Of a stretch of 64,000 nucleotides of DNA, positions 8,441 to 17,526 are shown piece after piece. Below the pieces are notes generated by a model. It had not been told where the DNA came from. It saw nothing but the letters and a program-made list of their open reading frames with translations, and ran no database searches. Each line of letters opens with the position of its first letter. Position 1 is the first letter of the stretch. The stretch comes from Pelotomaculum schinkii. Lineage in GTDB: Bacteria > Bacillota > Desulfotomaculia > Desulfotomaculales > Pelotomaculaceae. The stretch lies in the NCBI RefSeq assembly GCF_004369205.1, contig NZ_QFGA01000003.1, positions 434,001-498,000 on the forward strand. Direction: 5' to 3'. Made by a program: the position numbers and the translations under genes.

Positions 8441-9187
8441 TCAATCAATCACCGCGCAGGGGCCGCAGGCGGCGCACTTGCCGCAGGCGTCACACACGCC
8501 GAGGTCACTGTAAAAGGAGTCAACCTCGAGGAGGTAGTTATAGCATTTCTGCTTGTCCAGTCCCTTTGTGGTCAGTGCCCCGGAGGGGCATTTTTTAACG
8601 CAAGCCAGGCATTTCCCCCGAAGGTAAAAAAGACATCGCTGCACCGCCGGACGGGGTGATGGGGAGAGAGGCAGGTCGATGACCAGGCTGCCGAAACGGC
8701 CGGCACAGCCGTAAGCGGTAATCAGCATTTGGTGCAGGCCGAATTCCCCCAGGCCACAGATGTAAGCCACGTGTTTATGGGACCAGCGGGAGCAAAGCTG
8801 TACCGGGTCAAAGTTGTGGGTGGGCTGCTGCCATGCTGCTTTCACTCCATTACTGGCGAGGGTAGCTGCAATTTCCTTACAACACAAGCTGATCAAAGCG
8901 TTGGTTTCGATGTAGGCTATAGCCCAGGATCTGGCCACATAAGGATGCTCCCGGTTGTTTTCAACCAGCTGCTTGGTGAACGGCAAGAAAAAGGCCAGCA
9001 CAGTCGCCGCTTCCGGCAGCAGGTCATCTGGCAGCAAATGGCCGGGACCCACGGCAGTTTTCAGCTGTTGAAAAAGGGGGTCGGCCGCTTGCGCATAACC
9101 CAATAGCGGCGCGCGGTAGGCAGTCTGACCACCCAATTGGTTTTCTGTAATGACTCTGTTAATCGTGTTTTCAATGAGGTCTTTCAT
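8441..9187 (-). CDS. Short QueG-like (epoxyqueuosine reductase family) iron-sulfur protein
   Basis: Iron-sulfur oxidoreductase-like protein related to the QueG family. The start is taken as ATG 9187 (MKDLIENTINRVI) with an AGGTGA box upstream; an in-frame GTG at 9202 is the alternative. Residues 1-180 resemble the cobalamin-binding fold of the family (LPEAATVLAFFLPFTKQLVE, HVAYICGLGEFGLHQMLIT). The C-terminus carries two cysteine groups, CLACVKKCPSGAL and CDACGKCAACGPC, suited to two 4Fe-4S clusters. At 248 residues it is much shorter than full QueG (about 370) and lacks the C-terminal HEAT-like part. It may therefore act on another substrate or as an electron-transfer protein. Confidence 0.72.
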   Translation of the reverse strand: MKDLIENTINRVITENQLGGQTAYRAPLLGYAQAADPLFQQLKTAVGPGHLLPDDLLPEAATVLAFFLPFTKQLVENNREHPYVARSWAIAYIETNALISLCCKEIAATLASNGVKAAWQQPTHNFDPVQLCSRWSHKHVAYICGLGEFGLHQMLITAYGCAGRFGSLVIDLPLSPSPRPAVQRCLFYLRGKCLACVKKCPSGALTTKGLDKQKCYNYLLEVDSFYSDLGVCDACGKCAACGPCAVID

Positions 9188-9326
9188 ACAGTCTGTAATC
9201 ACCTACTTAATAAGGAGTTTTGCCTTGGTGCCTTAAAGGAGAGGCCGTTTCTCAATATTATAACAAAATAAAAGGAGACTGCTTGCGGCCGGAGAATATT
9301 ATTTTCATTCAAATGATATATCGGAG

Positions 9327-10220
9327 GTGCAAGTACTGAAACTGGAAACTCCCGCTGTTAACCCCTATCTGGCTGTAATACTGGCGGTGGTTGCCACCGC
9401 TTTTTCGTCAATATTTACAAAACTAGCCTTTGCTCCGCCGAATGTGATAGCTTTTTACCGGCTGGCCTTTACCGTGTTATTGCTAACCCCGCTGGCGCTG
9501 AACTCCTCCGGGCGCCGGGAGCTCAGGCAGATACCCGGGCGGGATCTGGCGATGGCGACACTGGCCGGGGCCTTTCTGGCTTTGCATTTCGCTGTGTGGA
9601 TTGCCTCCCTTCAGTACACCTCCGTGGCCAGTTCCACTGTGTTGGTTACCATGCAGCCGCTATTTGTAGTAACCGGCGGATTCTTTTTCTTCAAGGAGAA
9701 GATTCCCCTGCGTGGCCTGGCCGGGGGCGCCGCAGCGCTGTCCGGCAGCGTTATCATTGGTTTAGGAGACTTTCAGGCTGGCGGACAAGCTTTGTGGGGA
9801 GATATACTGGCCTTTAGCGGCGCCTTTATGGTAGCCCTCTACATCCTGATCGGGCGCAGCCTGCGGAGCAGGCTTTCCCTTTTTCCCTATGTTTTTCTCG
9901 TTTATGGTACTTCGGCATTCTTTTTACTCCTGATTAATCTGGCTAGCCGTACGCCGCTGTTCCCATATCCGGTTATGGACTGGGTTTGGTTTCTGGCCCT
10001 GGCCGTGGTGCCCACCATATTTGGGCATACCGTTTTCAACTGGGCGTTGCGCTATGTGAAGGCAGCGGTGGTTTCTGTCAGTATCCTGGGTGAACCGGTC
10101 GGAGCCACACTGATGGCCTATTTTATTTTTAAAGAGGTCCCGGGACCGCTGCAAATAACAGGAGGGCTTGCCATTATAGCGGGGCTCTATATCTTTATTA
10201 CTGCTTCACGTGGCAAGTGA
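9327..10220 (+). CDS. EamA/DMT-family transporter
   Basis: Drug/metabolite-transporter superfamily permease in the cytoplasmic membrane, with about ten transmembrane helices in two EamA repeats (residues about 12-145 and 157-293). Conserved pieces include NVIAFYRLAFTVLLLTPLA, VLVTMQPLFVV and the second-repeat VSILGEPVGATLMAYFIF. The start is odd. The GGAGGT box at 9323-9328 overlaps the GTG at 9327; no other ATG, GTG or TTG follows closely, and the codon at proper distance is CTG at 9336. Initiation at CTG is therefore possible. The substrate is unknown. Upstream is the divergent QueG-like gene. Confidence 0.82.
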   Translation: MQVLKLETPAVNPYLAVILAVVATAFSSIFTKLAFAPPNVIAFYRLAFTVLLLTPLALNSSGRRELRQIPGRDLAMATLAGAFLALHFAVWIASLQYTSVASSTVLVTMQPLFVVTGGFFFFKEKIPLRGLAGGAAALSGSVIIGLGDFQAGGQALWGDILAFSGAFMVALYILIGRSLRSRLSLFPYVFLVYGTSAFFLLLINLASRTPLFPYPVMDWVWFLALAVVPTIFGHTVFNWALRYVKAAVVSVSILGEPVGATLMAYFIFKEVPGPLQITGGLAIIAGLYIFITASRGK

Positions 10221-10378
10221 CTACTGTATTTATTTATTATCAACGACATCATGGTTTTACCGGGAAAGAAGGATAAAAACCGGTTAATGTTGAAATTAAG
10301 TTACTCAATGAATCAACGAGGCACGGGAGTGTTCGCCCGGCAGATTGATTTAATCTTAAAAAAAGGGGGAAAAGGGTT

Positions 10379-11554
10379 TTGAAAAAAAACAGGTATCTAT
10401 TGGTCCTGGTGGCTTTGCTGGCCTTAGCCTTGATGGCTGCCGGCTGCGGCGGCGCCAAGGAGACACCCAAGGCGGCTGGTGGAGACACCATTAAGATTGG
10501 GTTCCTGGGGGGGTTGACCGGTGGACACGCTCACTATGGAATTGAAACTCTGAAAGGGATGCAGATGGCCGTCGACGACATCAACAGCGCCGGCGGGGTT
10601 AACGGCAAAAAACTGGAGATCGTCCAGGGAGACCACGGCAGCAACAGCAGTGAGGCCGCTAACGTTACGCAAAAGCTGATCACCCAGAAGGTGTCTGCCA
10701 TTGTCGGCGACCCGACCACTGGTATTACCAAATCGGCCGCCCAGATTTGCCAACCGGCCAAGGTTGTCCTGCTCTCGGCAGGGGCTGTCGGCCCGGGAGT
10801 TGTTGAAATTGGTGACTACATATACCGCGATACCTTGCTTGACGCGGTTGCGGCGCCGGCGGTGACCAGATATTTAGCCGAAGATCTCAAGTGGAAAAAA
10901 GTAGCCCTGGTTACAACTACCGGCCTTTCCTACAGCGAAGGGCTGACCAGTATCTTTAAACCGGCGCTGGCCAAGTATGGTATGGAAATTGTGGCCGAAC
11001 AGAGCATCATGGAAAAGGACACCAACTTCAGCGCCCAGGTCACGGCCCTCAGCCAGAAACAATTTGACGGGGTGGTTTTCACCGGCTATTATACCGAGGG
11101 CGCTCTGTTCATGAAAGAAATGCGCAAGCAGGGGCTCAACCAGGTGATGGCCGGAGGTGACGGCCTCTTGGGTAAAGAACTTTACGAACTGGGCGAAAAT
11201 GCCGTTCAGGGGAGTATGGTTTACGCCGGTTTTGCGGTGGACACCCAGAACGCCACCGGCAAGACCAAAGAATTCATTGAGAAATACAAAGCCAAGAACA
11301 ACAATGCCCTGCCCGACATGTTCCCCGCTCAGGGCTATGACGCGGTAATGCTCCTGGCAGACGCCATGAAGGCGGCCAATAGCAGCGATCCCACCGTTTT
11401 CAAGGATAAGCTCGCTCAGACCAAGGACTGGCAAGGCGTTACCGGTACGATTACTTTCGACGAAAAGCGCGAACCGATCAAGAGCCCGGTCTACCTGCAA
11501 GAGGTGAAGGGACAGGCTTTTGCGGTCAAAGCGGTTATCCCCATCACACAATAA
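10379..11554 (+). CDS. Branched-chain amino acid ABC transporter substrate-binding lipoprotein (LivJ/LivK type)
   Basis: Periplasmic-type ligand receptor for the transporter encoded immediately downstream. It begins at TTG 10379 after an A/G-rich GGGGGAAAAGGG box. The N-terminus is a lipoprotein signal (MKKNRYLLVLVALLALALMA, then AGC with Cys23 as the lipidated residue). The mature part is a type-1 periplasmic-binding fold: IKIGFLGGLTGGHAHYGIET, GGVNGKKLEIVQGDHG, TDNFSAQV-like and GYDAVMLLADAMK segments. Length is 391 residues, as usual. The ligand may be leucine/isoleucine/valine or another amide or short acid; sequence alone does not settle it. A 252-base gap separates it from livH. Confidence 0.85.
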   Translation: MKKNRYLLVLVALLALALMAAGCGGAKETPKAAGGDTIKIGFLGGLTGGHAHYGIETLKGMQMAVDDINSAGGVNGKKLEIVQGDHGSNSSEAANVTQKLITQKVSAIVGDPTTGITKSAAQICQPAKVVLLSAGAVGPGVVEIGDYIYRDTLLDAVAAPAVTRYLAEDLKWKKVALVTTTGLSYSEGLTSIFKPALAKYGMEIVAEQSIMEKDTNFSAQVTALSQKQFDGVVFTGYYTEGALFMKEMRKQGLNQVMAGGDGLLGKELYELGENAVQGSMVYAGFAVDTQNATGKTKEFIEKYKAKNNNALPDMFPAQGYDAVMLLADAMKAANSSDPTVFKDKLAQTKDWQGVTGTITFDEKREPIKSPVYLQEVKGQAFAVKAVIPITQ

Positions 11555-11621
11555 TGCCGCCGACGGCGCTATAACTATAAAGCGAACAGTCCTTTAGATA
11601 GAGATCGTTTGCCATATGGGT

Positions 11622-11711
11622 CGCGGGCCTGCCAAAGTACAACTGTTACCGGAGGACGTTCCTTATTTGAATAAGGCTCGAAATCCTGACGCTGGCCCTT
11701 GGCAGGCCGCG
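11622..11711. repeat. Inverted repeat in the livK-livH intergenic region
   Basis: The arms GGCCTGCCAA (about 11625-11634) and TTGGCAGGCC (about 11699-11708) are exact reverse complements, separated by about 64 bases. They sit in the 252-base gap between the binding-protein gene and livH. They could form an mRNA structure that limits expression of the permease genes relative to the abundant binding protein. No uridine run follows, so this is not a classical terminator. Confidence 0.4.
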
Positions 11712-11806
11712 GCTGATTTTAATTTTTACACGGGTATTCGTGCAGCAAAGGTCCTTTCGACAGTTGCCGTCCCGGATGGGCTCTTGAAGCAATAGGAGGT
11801 AGTAGA

Positions 11807-12694
11807 ATGTTCTGGCAGCAGTTCTGGCAGCAGCTGGTTAACGGGGTGACCCTGGGCTCCACTTACGCCTTAATAGCCCTGGGTTATACCATGGTTTACG
11901 GTATCATTCAACTTATTAATTTTGCGCATGGCGAGGTCTACATGATCGGGGCTTTTACCGGCCTGATTATGGTAACTGTGTACAAAGTCAATTTTATGGT
12001 TGCAATCCTCGCTGCCATGCTGGTTTGCATTCCGCTGGCAATTCTTATTGAGAGAGTCGCCTACCGTCCTTTGCGCAGATCTACCAGGCTGGCCCCCCTG
12101 ATTTCCGCCCTGGGGGTCTCCATTTTTCTGCAGACACTGATTACGCTGATTAAAGGCGGCCCGAACCCGCTGGCTTTTCCCCAGGTAATTCAGGATACTG
12201 TTTACGTACTGGGGCCGGTCAGGTTTTCCACAGTCCAGGTCCTCATATTAGTCATGGCCAGCCTTTTGATGGTGTTCCTGCAATTTACCGTGAAATACAC
12301 CAGGATCGGCAAGGCCATGCGGGCCACCTCGGAAGATTATGAAACCGCCAGCTTAATGGGCATCAACGTCAATCGTGTTGTTTCATTTACCTTCGCGGTG
12401 GGCGCGGCTCTGGCCGGAGCAGGCGGTGTACTGGTGGGCATGTATTTTAATTCAATCCATCCCTTTATGGGTGTGAGTGTCGGTCTCAAATCCTTCTGCG
12501 CGGCGGTGGTCGGGGGAATCGGCAGTATTCCGGGAGCCATGCTGGGTGGAATATTCCTCGGGATTGCCGAGGTAATGGGTGTTGCCGCGGGATTTGACAC
12601 CTATAAAGAGGCGATAGCCTTTGGATTCCTGATCTTGGTTTTACTTTTTAAACCGACAGGCCTGTTGGGCCTTCCGATACAAAGGAAGGTGTAG
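11807..12694 (+). CDS. livH: Branched-chain amino acid ABC transporter permease LivH
   Basis: First permease subunit of the LIV transporter, cytoplasmic membrane. It has about eight transmembrane helices over 295 residues. Family motifs include LVNGVTLGSTYALIALGYTM, GIIQLINFAHGEVYMIGAF, IERVAYRPLRRSTRLAPLIS and the C-terminal GGIGSIPGAMLGGIFLGIAE. An AGGAGGTAG box precedes ATG 11807. The livM gene begins five bases after its stop, so the two permeases are cotranslated. Confidence 0.93.
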   Translation: MFWQQFWQQLVNGVTLGSTYALIALGYTMVYGIIQLINFAHGEVYMIGAFTGLIMVTVYKVNFMVAILAAMLVCIPLAILIERVAYRPLRRSTRLAPLISALGVSIFLQTLITLIKGGPNPLAFPQVIQDTVYVLGPVRFSTVQVLILVMASLLMVFLQFTVKYTRIGKAMRATSEDYETASLMGINVNRVVSFTFAVGAALAGAGGVLVGMYFNSIHPFMGVSVGLKSFCAAVVGGIGSIPGAMLGGIFLGIAEVMGVAAGFDTYKEAIAFGFLILVLLFKPTGLLGLPIQRKV

Positions 12695-12699
12695 GGTTT

Positions 12700-13602
12700 A
12701 TGGAAGCCTTTGTTAATGTGTTGACCAACCCTTATTACGTCCAAGTTGCAACCATGATGGGCATATTTCTGATTGCAGCCCTGGGGCTGCACCTGATTAC
12801 AGGTGTTACCGGACAGTTTTCCTTCGGGCACGCTGCCTTTTTGAGCATAGGCGCCTATAGTTCAGCTTTGATGACCATCCACCTGCACACCCCCTTTATC
12901 CTGAACATGCTTGCCGGCGGGCTGATGGCAGCCCTGTGGGGTGTCCTTCTGGGGTTTCCCAGCCTCCGGTTGACCGGAGATTACCTGGGAATCACCACCC
13001 TGGGCTTCGGTGAAATTGTACGGGTGGTATTTATTAACATGAAAATCACGGGAGGAGCCGGCGGGCTGGGCGGTATACCCAGAGAAACAAATATTTTAAT
13101 TGTTTATATTGTTGTGGCGCTGACCATCTGGGGTCTCTACCGCATCCAGAATTCCCGCTTCGGACGGGCTCTGGCCGCTATCCGTGAGGATGAAATTGCC
13201 GCCGAGTCCATGGGTATCAACCCACTTCTCTATAAAATACAAGGCTTTGCTCTCGGGACCTTCTTTGCCGGGATCAGCGGCTCCCTTTTTGCACACATGA
13301 TGCAGTATCTCAATCCAGCGGACTTTGGTTTTGCAAGGTCATTTGAGATTTTGAACTACGTGGTTTTGGGCGGACTCGGCAGTATTCCGGGGGCTATTCT
13401 TGGTACGGCTGTCCTGTCTCTGGCGCCTGAATTTTTGCGGTTCGTTCAAGAGTACAGGATGCTAATTTACGGCGCCCTGATGGTTTTGATGATGATTTTC
13501 CGCCCCCATGGCCTGCTGGGCGGGGTGGATTTTGCCCGGCTGTACAAAAAAATCAAGAATAAGCGCAAGTCTGTAGAGAGTAATAATGCTGAAGGCATAT
13601 AA
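12700..13602 (+). CDS. livM: Branched-chain amino acid ABC transporter permease LivM
   Basis: Second permease subunit. It has about eight membrane helices in 300 residues. Hallmarks are LHLITGVTGQFSFGHAAFLS, LRLTGDYLGITTLGFGEIVR, the IREDEIAAESMGINPLLYK cytoplasmic loop and the C-terminal GGLGSIPGAILGTAVLS. Start ATG 12700 follows the livH stop by five bases. Unusually for the operon, the next gene (livG) is 234 bases away, and that space is occupied by an inverted-repeat element, so expression of the ATPases may partly depend on the inserted sequence. Confidence 0.92.
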   Translation: MEAFVNVLTNPYYVQVATMMGIFLIAALGLHLITGVTGQFSFGHAAFLSIGAYSSALMTIHLHTPFILNMLAGGLMAALWGVLLGFPSLRLTGDYLGITTLGFGEIVRVVFINMKITGGAGGLGGIPRETNILIVYIVVALTIWGLYRIQNSRFGRALAAIREDEIAAESMGINPLLYKIQGFALGTFFAGISGSLFAHMMQYLNPADFGFARSFEILNYVVLGGLGSIPGAILGTAVLSLAPEFLRFVQEYRMLIYGALMVLMMIFRPHGLLGGVDFARLYKKIKNKRKSVESNNAEGI

Positions 13603-13633
13603 ACATTGCATTTTCTATAGGCATGTTGGACCA

Positions 13634-13758
13634 GGTCGTAGGCCGTAGGGCGTAAGGCGTAAAATACTAGCGCAGGATGTTAGTGCTTAAGATATATGAC
13701 GGCCTTCAAGAAGACCTAAAAGAAATGCAGTATATACTACGCCCTACGCCTTACGACC
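13634..13758. repeat. MITE-like inverted-repeat element between livM and livG
   Basis: About 125 bases bounded by 21-base terminal inverted repeats. The left arm starts GGTCGTAGGCCGTAGGGCG at 13634, and the right arm ends CGCCTTACGACC at 13758. The arms match at 19 of 21 positions. The left arm also contains a short direct repetition (GGGCGTA / AGGCGTA). There is no open reading frame inside. A related half-element lies near 49132-49177, so the sequence is dispersed in this genome. It is inserted inside an operon. Confidence 0.7.
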
Positions 13759-13836
13759 TAAACGATGTCGGTTGGATTAAATTAGATGTTTTTAAATAAA
13801 CCCTGTATAAAAGGAATTATTTACTGAGGTGCATTT

Positions 13837-14604
13837 ATGTCTTTATTACTGGAGCTGGAAGACGTAACCATCCGTTTCGGTGGTTTGATCGCTGTTGACC
13901 ACGTCAGCCTTCAGTTGGAGGAAGGTCAGGTGGTGGCTTTAATCGGACCCAACGGGGCCGGTAAGAGCACTGTTTTCAACGTGATTACCGGTATTTATCC
14001 CCCTACCGGCGGCAAGGTGCTATTTAAGGGCGCTGATATCACAACCATGAAACCATACGCCATCACAGCCCGCGGCATTGCGCGGACCTTCCAAAATATT
14101 CGTCTTTTTAAAAACCTCTCTGTTATTGATAACATTAGAATAGGTTGTCACTGCCGCAGCAAGGCGGGAATAATCGGGGCGCTAACCAGGCTGTCCGGTT
14201 TCAAGGAAGAGGAAAGAATTATTATCGAAAAATCCCTGGCCGTTATGGATGTGGTCGACCTGACCCCCAAAAGGGAAGAGCTGGCCAAGAACCTTTCCTA
14301 CGGTGAGCAGAGGCGGCTCGAAATAGCCAGGGCTTTGGCGGCTGAACCATTGCTTTTGCTGCTGGACGAACCGGCTGCCGGGATGAACCCGCTGGAGAAG
14401 CAGACTTTAATGCAGATGCTGCAGCGTATCAGGACGATGGGCGTTACTATCCTGCTGGTAGAGCACGATATGAAATTCGTCATGAGTATTTCCGACCGTG
14501 TGGACGTATTGGATTACGGGCAGAAAATTGCTTCGGGCACGCCGGCGGAAATTCAGAACGACCCTGCGGTAATTGCCGCCTACCTTGGGAAGGAAGTGGT
14601 TTAG
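13837..14604 (+). CDS. livG: Branched-chain amino acid ABC transporter ATP-binding protein LivG
   Basis: ATPase subunit of the LIV transporter. Walker A is GPNGAGKST (residues 37-45), the ABC signature is LSYGEQRRLEIARAL, Walker B is LLLLDEPAAGMNP, and the switch His lies in LLVEHDMKFV. The conserved LivG insert TARGIARTFQNIRLF is present. The C-terminal YLGKEVV is the usual end of the subfamily. Length is 255 residues. Start ATG 13837 is preceded by GAGGTG. The livF gene follows after three bases. Confidence 0.94.
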   Translation: MSLLLELEDVTIRFGGLIAVDHVSLQLEEGQVVALIGPNGAGKSTVFNVITGIYPPTGGKVLFKGADITTMKPYAITARGIARTFQNIRLFKNLSVIDNIRIGCHCRSKAGIIGALTRLSGFKEEERIIIEKSLAVMDVVDLTPKREELAKNLSYGEQRRLEIARALAAEPLLLLLDEPAAGMNPLEKQTLMQMLQRIRTMGVTILLVEHDMKFVMSISDRVDVLDYGQKIASGTPAEIQNDPAVIAAYLGKEVV

Positions 14605-14607
14605 AGG

Positions 14608-15312
14608 ATGCTCCTGGCTGTTGAAAACCTTACCGTTTCTTATGGGGGTATCCAGGCCTTAAGAGGTATTTCCTTTACCGTGGAGGAGGGTGAAGTGGTG
14701 ACCCTGATCGGCGCCAACGGGGCCGGAAAAAGCACTACTTTAAAAACCATCTGCGGCTTGGTCCGGCCCCAGTCAGGTAATGTCTCTTACCAGGATGAGT
14801 CACTGCATAAAGCGTCACCCCACCAAATCGTTTCCATGGGAATATCTCAGGTGCCGGAGGGGCGGCGTGTTTTTACCAGGCTGACCGTGCTGGAAAACCT
14901 TGAGATGGGCGCCTATACACGGAACAAACAGGAAACCAGGCAATCGCTGGAAAGTGTTTTTGAGAGGTTCCCGCGCCTTAAGGAGAGGAAAAATCAGCTT
15001 GCTGGAACCTTGAGCGGGGGAGAACAGCAGATGTTGGCTATGGGTCGGGCCTTGATGTCCAGGCCCCGCTTGCTCCTTCTTGATGAACCTTCCATGGGGC
15101 TGGCGCCGATGCTGGTGAGAGAGATATTTTCGATTATTACTGAAATCAACCGGTCGGGCATGACCATACTGTTGGTGGAACAGAATGCCAACATGGCGCT
15201 ATCTATTGCCAAGCGGGCTTATGTACTGGAAACAGGTCAAATTGTACTTTCAGGCTTGGCCGCCGAGATGGCCCGTAATCCGGAAGTGCGCAAAGCTTAT
15301 CTCGGTGAGTAA
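14608..15312 (+). CDS. livF: Branched-chain amino acid ABC transporter ATP-binding protein LivF
   Basis: Second ATPase subunit, partner of LivG. Walker A is GANGAGKST, the signature is LSGGEQQMLAMGRAL, Walker B is LLLLDEPSMGL, and the switch region is ILLVEQNANMAL. The LivF-specific ISQVPEGRRVFTRLTVLENL block is present, and 234 residues is the normal size. The ATG at 14608 overlaps no gene but lies only three bases past livG. A small unknown gene follows 23 bases later and is probably cotranscribed. Confidence 0.94.
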   Translation: MLLAVENLTVSYGGIQALRGISFTVEEGEVVTLIGANGAGKSTTLKTICGLVRPQSGNVSYQDESLHKASPHQIVSMGISQVPEGRRVFTRLTVLENLEMGAYTRNKQETRQSLESVFERFPRLKERKNQLAGTLSGGEQQMLAMGRALMSRPRLLLLDEPSMGLAPMLVREIFSIITEINRSGMTILLVEQNANMALSIAKRAYVLETGQIVLSGLAAEMARNPEVRKAYLGE

Positions 15313-15335
15313 CGAAAGTGCAGGAGGGTAGAAAA

Positions 15336-15647
15336 GTGAAAAGGCCCGATTTTGATTCTTTCAGGACTATTTTTCTGGAATGCCTGGGGCAGTCCACCAA
15401 CCTGGAGCCTTTAAACAGCGCTGCGGCCAGGTGGGATGGACTTGGCGACCTGGAGATGCGAGGTCAAATTCTGGAGTCGGTTAATGCCAAACTGCAGGAT
15501 AGCTGCGGTTTGAGCTTTGAGGTCAACCACCGGCTGCTTAAGGTAGAAGGTCCGGTGGAAAGCGTGATCATCCAGGCTTATCACGAGTTGAACACTATTT
15601 ATCTGGTTGAAAAAATCAACAACAAGATTAGGGGGCGGCTCAATTAA
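15336..15647 (+). CDS. Hypothetical protein at the end of the liv operon
   Basis: I do not recognise this 103-residue protein. The start is GTG 15336 (MKRPDFDSFRTIFLECLGQS), eight bases after an AGGAGGG box at 15322-15328. It is soluble, mixed alpha/beta in appearance, with two cysteines and no signal peptide or membrane segment. The C-terminus (IIQAYHELNTIYLVEKINNK) looks helical. It lies 23 bases after livF on the same strand with its own good ribosome binding site, so it is very likely translated together with the transporter. It could be a small ligand-sensing or regulatory accessory; nothing in the sequence proves this. Confidence 0.62.
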   Translation: MKRPDFDSFRTIFLECLGQSTNLEPLNSAAARWDGLGDLEMRGQILESVNAKLQDSCGLSFEVNHRLLKVEGPVESVIIQAYHELNTIYLVEKINNKIRGRLN

Positions 15648-16065
15648 TCGGACGAAATGTAAATTAACTAAAAGTAAATAATTTTTTGAATTTTTAGTTT
15701 TACATAGAAGGAATTTTTAAAAGGCGGTTGAATATAATAAATTGAGGTTGGTAGGACGGTCACTTTGCCAGGCCGCTTGTCAAAAATACCATCCTCTTAT
15801 AATGGTTAATGGGGGTATAGAACCGGCTCCGGCCTGCCACATGGGGTTTTTACGATCATGTGGCAATGACGGAACGTAGTGTCGGTTTGTAATTTGCGCC
15901 CATTCAACCATTATTTTTATTTTTAGGCGAGAGGGGGGTGGTAAAAAAGGAAAGTAATCAACAAGCGCTTGCCATGAGAAAAATATGGAATTATCTCACA
16001 TCTTGTTTATTGTTGGGTAACAGGGTCCATACTGACTTGGCGAAAAATTGAGAGGGAGTGAGATT
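15648..16065 (+). other. Intergenic region before the MFS gene, with a hairpin
   Basis: This 418-base gap has no convincing reading frame. It contains one clear dyad: TGCCACATG (15835-15843) and CATGTGGCA (15857-15865), a 9-base perfect stem with a 13-base T-rich loop. As the T run is in the loop, it is not a standard terminator and may be an operator or leader structure for the downstream transporter. The rest is A/T-rich, with several possible -10-like hexamers that I cannot rank. Confidence 0.4.
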
Positions 16066-17391
16066 ATGTCAGTTGAAAAGGCAACGCTGCCAAGGTGGAT
16101 TCCTCTACTGGGTGGATTGCTGGGCAGTACAACCTGTGGTTTGCTGCTGTATGCCTTTAGTGTTTTTATCAAGCCCCTGAGGGCGCAGTTTGGTTGGACA
16201 GCTGCTGAAGTATCACTGGCTTACGCCATTGCCGTGCTTATATTCGGTCTCATGACATTCCCTGCGGGAAAATTAAGCGATAAATTCGGCCCCAGGCCGG
16301 TAGTTGTTATCGGGGGAGCTATCGTTGGTATCGGCTTCTTCCTGACTTCAACTATCGAGACCAAATTTCAACTATACCTCTACTACGGCCTTATCGCCGG
16401 TTTTGGCGGCGGCCTGGTCTACCTTCCGCCAATTTCCACCGCGCCCAAATGGTGGCCCGACCGGAGGGCGCTGGCTACCGGTATCGCAGTGGTCGGCCTC
16501 GGTTTGGGCTCGTTCATCATGGGTCCGCTGGCTACCGGCATGATCAACTCTTTTGGTGGGGCGCTGCCCGTATTTAAGTATGTCGGTATTGCAATGTTCT
16601 TTATGGCTATTATTGCCGGGCTGTGCCTGCAGAACCCTCCGCCCGGCTACAAGCCGGCCGGCTGGAACCCGCCGGCGCCTAAGGCGGGGGCGCCGAAGGT
16701 GGGCAGGGACTATACCTTCGGCGAGACGATCCGGACAGTCCAGTTCTGGATGCTTTATCTGGCTTACTTCTGCGGCTCATTTGCCGGGCTGATGGTCATC
16801 GGGGTTATGGCGGCCCACGGGATTAATGAAATGAATAAAGAGGCGGCTGTCCTCGCGGGTGTTGCAGTAAGCGCCCTTCCCAAGGAATTGACGGCTAAAA
16901 TCGCCATGCAGGCTGCTCTTGCCACCAGCAGCTTGAATGCCGCCAACGCCCTGGTGCGGATATTGATCGGCGCCATCGCCGACAAGACCGGAACGAGGAT
17001 TTGTTTCCTGGTAACCTTTGTCCTCCAGGTAGCCGCCATGCTGCTCCTGTTCCCGGTTGGGAAAACCCTTTTCCTCCTCTGTGTTGTTGCCATTATCATT
17101 GGCTGGAACTATGGAGCCATGTTTACCCTGTTCCCTGCCACTTGTTTGCAGTACTTCGGCCCGACGGCTCAGGGGTCAAACTACGGCCTGCTGTTTACCT
17201 CCTGGGGCATTGCCGGCTTCGTAGCGAACTTACTGGCCGGTAGAATGTTTGATATCTTTGGAACCTACATGATGTCGTTTACGGTAGGCGCTGTTTTGGT
17301 TGCGGTTGGTGTTATAGTTCTAGCCATAACCAAACAGCCGCAGAGGCTATCGGCAGATGCAAAAGCCGGGTCCGCCCACCTGTCAAGCTAA
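16066..17391 (+). CDS. MFS transporter, oxalate/formate antiporter (OFA) family
   Basis: Twelve-helix secondary carrier of the OFA family, which exchanges small carboxylates. The start is ATG 16066 ([17 protein letters not shown]) behind GAGGGAGTGAG; an in-frame TTG at 16048 is upstream of that box. MFS signatures are visible: [17 protein letters not shown] between helices 2 and 3, [17 protein letters not shown] in helix 4, [20 protein letters not shown] after it, and [11 protein letters not shown] in the second half. The 441 residues fit. Its position beside two CoA-transferase pairs suggests it imports the carboxylate those enzymes activate; that is inference. Confidence 0.83.
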   Translation: MSVEKATLPRWIPLLGGLLGSTTCGLLLYAFSVFIKPLRAQFGWTAAEVSLAYAIAVLIFGLMTFPAGKLSDKFGPRPVVVIGGAIVGIGFFLTSTIETKFQLYLYYGLIAGFGGGLVYLPPISTAPKWWPDRRALATGIAVVGLGLGSFIMGPLATGMINSFGGALPVFKYVGIAMFFMAIIAGLCLQNPPPGYKPAGWNPPAPKAGAPKVGRDYTFGETIRTVQFWMLYLAYFCGSFAGLMVIGVMAAHGINEMNKEAAVLAGVAVSALPKELTAKIAMQAALATSSLNAANALVRILIGAIADKTGTRICFLVTFVLQVAAMLLLFPVGKTLFLLCVVAIIIGWNYGAMFTLFPATCLQYFGPTAQGSNYGLLFTSWGIAGFVANLLAGRMFDIFGTYMMSFTVGAVLVAVGVIVLAITKQPQRLSADAKAGSAHLSS

Positions 17392-17419
17392 TAACAATTA
17401 AGGTGTTTATAGACCATGT

Positions 17420-17455
17420 AGAGCGTCCTGTATTGCACGGGGCGTTCTGCTATTT
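17420..17455 (+). terminator. Possible terminator after the MFS gene
   Basis: AGAGCGTCCTG (17420-17430) pairs with the CACGGGGCGTTCT arm (17436-17448), with some G-T pairs, over a short loop. Only a weak T-rich tail (CTATTTGT) follows, so termination may be partial. Confidence 0.4.
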
Positions 17456-17526
17456 GTCGCTTAAAAATCCGCCAGGAAGCGGCAGCGTAAGACCACAGGC
17501 CGACGGGCCGGCAAATTTGTTTTGAC

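Noticed and set aside
8224-8659. Overlapping plus-strand open frames at 8224-8418 and 8297-8659.
   Set aside because: They have low-complexity Pro/Arg/Ser translations and no ribosome binding site, and the second runs antisense into the QueG-like gene. They are shadow frames.
16764-17099. A minus-strand frame opposite the MFS transporter.
   Set aside because: It is antisense to membrane-helix codons, with no initiation signal and no motif.
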